Notes under the pieces: model-generated
The model's input: the letters and a program-made list of their open reading frames with translations, nothing else
The model's database searches: none
Told to the model about the DNA's origin: nothing
Shown: piece by piece, positions 5,413-5,651 of the stretch
Layout: the number at the start of each line of letters is the position of its first letter
Numbering within the stretch: the first letter of the stretch is position 1
Origin: an uncultured Clostridia bacterium
GTDB taxonomy: Bacteria > Bacillota > Clostridia > Lachnospirales > Lachnospiraceae
DNA length: 5,651 nt
Direction: 5' to 3'
NCBI GenBank assembly: GCA_937896665.1
Contig: CALBNS010000129.1
Span: 1-5,651, forward strand
Translations under genes and position numbers: made by a program

Positions 5413-5651
5413 TCAATCACTCCTTAGTATAATGACCAGATCCCTCTCAGAGAAAAACCTTCCTAGCATTTCATCTAATGTATAATCCCTTATGATTTTA
5501 TGTATTACAGCATATGTACCGATCCGTAGGCAACTACTACGATCAGCCCGGTCTTCCATGCCTGATAAAGTCGCATCCGGAAAATACTTCAGAAACGCTT
5601 CGTTTGGAATCATCATGGTGCCATCATCAACGCATAGTTTACCTATCGTTG
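5413..5651 (-). pseudogene. Truncated DDE transposase (N-terminal part), continuing past the right edge
   Basis: The frame is open to the right edge, so the ATG at 5616 is internal rather than the true start; the codons before it read TIGKLCVDDGT. The 78 residues in the window (with MIPNEAFLKYFPDATLSG, then LRIGTYAVIHKIIRDYTLDE and LGRFFSERDL) resemble the region ahead of the catalytic domain in large IS4/IS1634-like transposases of gut clostridia. I recall the pattern but cannot align it. After SERDL the frame runs into VIILRSD and a stop, where family members continue with hydrophobic sequence, so homology seems to break at about 5436. The last bases of the frame are the rfbA ribosome binding region. 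No catalytic DDE residues remain on this side. The name is tentative. Confidence 0.6.

Noticed and set aside
5428..5460. TATACT near the rfbA start as a -10 box
   Set aside because: The hexamer 17 bases upstream is a poor -35 match, and a start there would leave almost no leader before the ribosome binding site.

Overview
The window looks like chromosomal DNA of a low-GC Gram-positive, most probably a gut clostridium of the Lachnospiraceae type. This is inferred from AGGAGG-type ribosome binding sites, AT-rich coding sequence, and cargo genes (TnpV-like and cysteine-rich KTR proteins) typical of Firmicute conjugative and mobilisable elements. All intact genes lie on the minus strand, so transcription runs from the right edge to the left. 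The species cannot be named from this sequence alone.

Right part (about 3500-5651): an adjacent pair, rfbA (glucose-1-phosphate thymidylyltransferase) and rfbB (dTDP-glucose 4,6-dehydratase), makes dTDP-4-keto-6-deoxyglucose, the precursor of dTDP-L-rhamnose and other deoxysugars for surface polysaccharide. Neither rfbC nor rfbD is in the window. Upstream of rfbA is a DDE-transposase fragment that enters from the right edge and breaks off about 27 bases before the rfbA start. Downstream of rfbB is a 217-base AT-rich non-coding stretch with a perfect 16-base palindrome and a wider inverted repeat, then mobile-element genes. The sugar genes are therefore bounded on both sides by mobile DNA.

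Middle and left part (about 249-3282): a TnpV-like gene with its own strong terminator, then a promoter with a palindrome in its spacer, then a tight operon. The operon holds an ECF-type sigma factor that has region 2 but no region 4, a possible small membrane peptide read in another frame across the sigma gene's tail, an ABC exporter ATPase, its six-helix permease, and a small zinc-ribbon KTR protein. It ends in a hairpin that overlaps the KTR stop codon. The best reading is a sigma-linked ABC exporter cargo module, of the kind often associated with antimicrobial peptide export or resistance, that has suffered an internal deletion removing the sigma DNA-binding half and most of a following gene.

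Left edge (1-219): the end of a second, unrelated DDE transposase on the plus strand stops at 101, followed by about 120 non-coding bases with strong self-complementarity. I see no RNA genes and no CRISPR array. The most unusual feature is the region-2-only sigma factor overlapping a membrane peptide at the head of the exporter operon.
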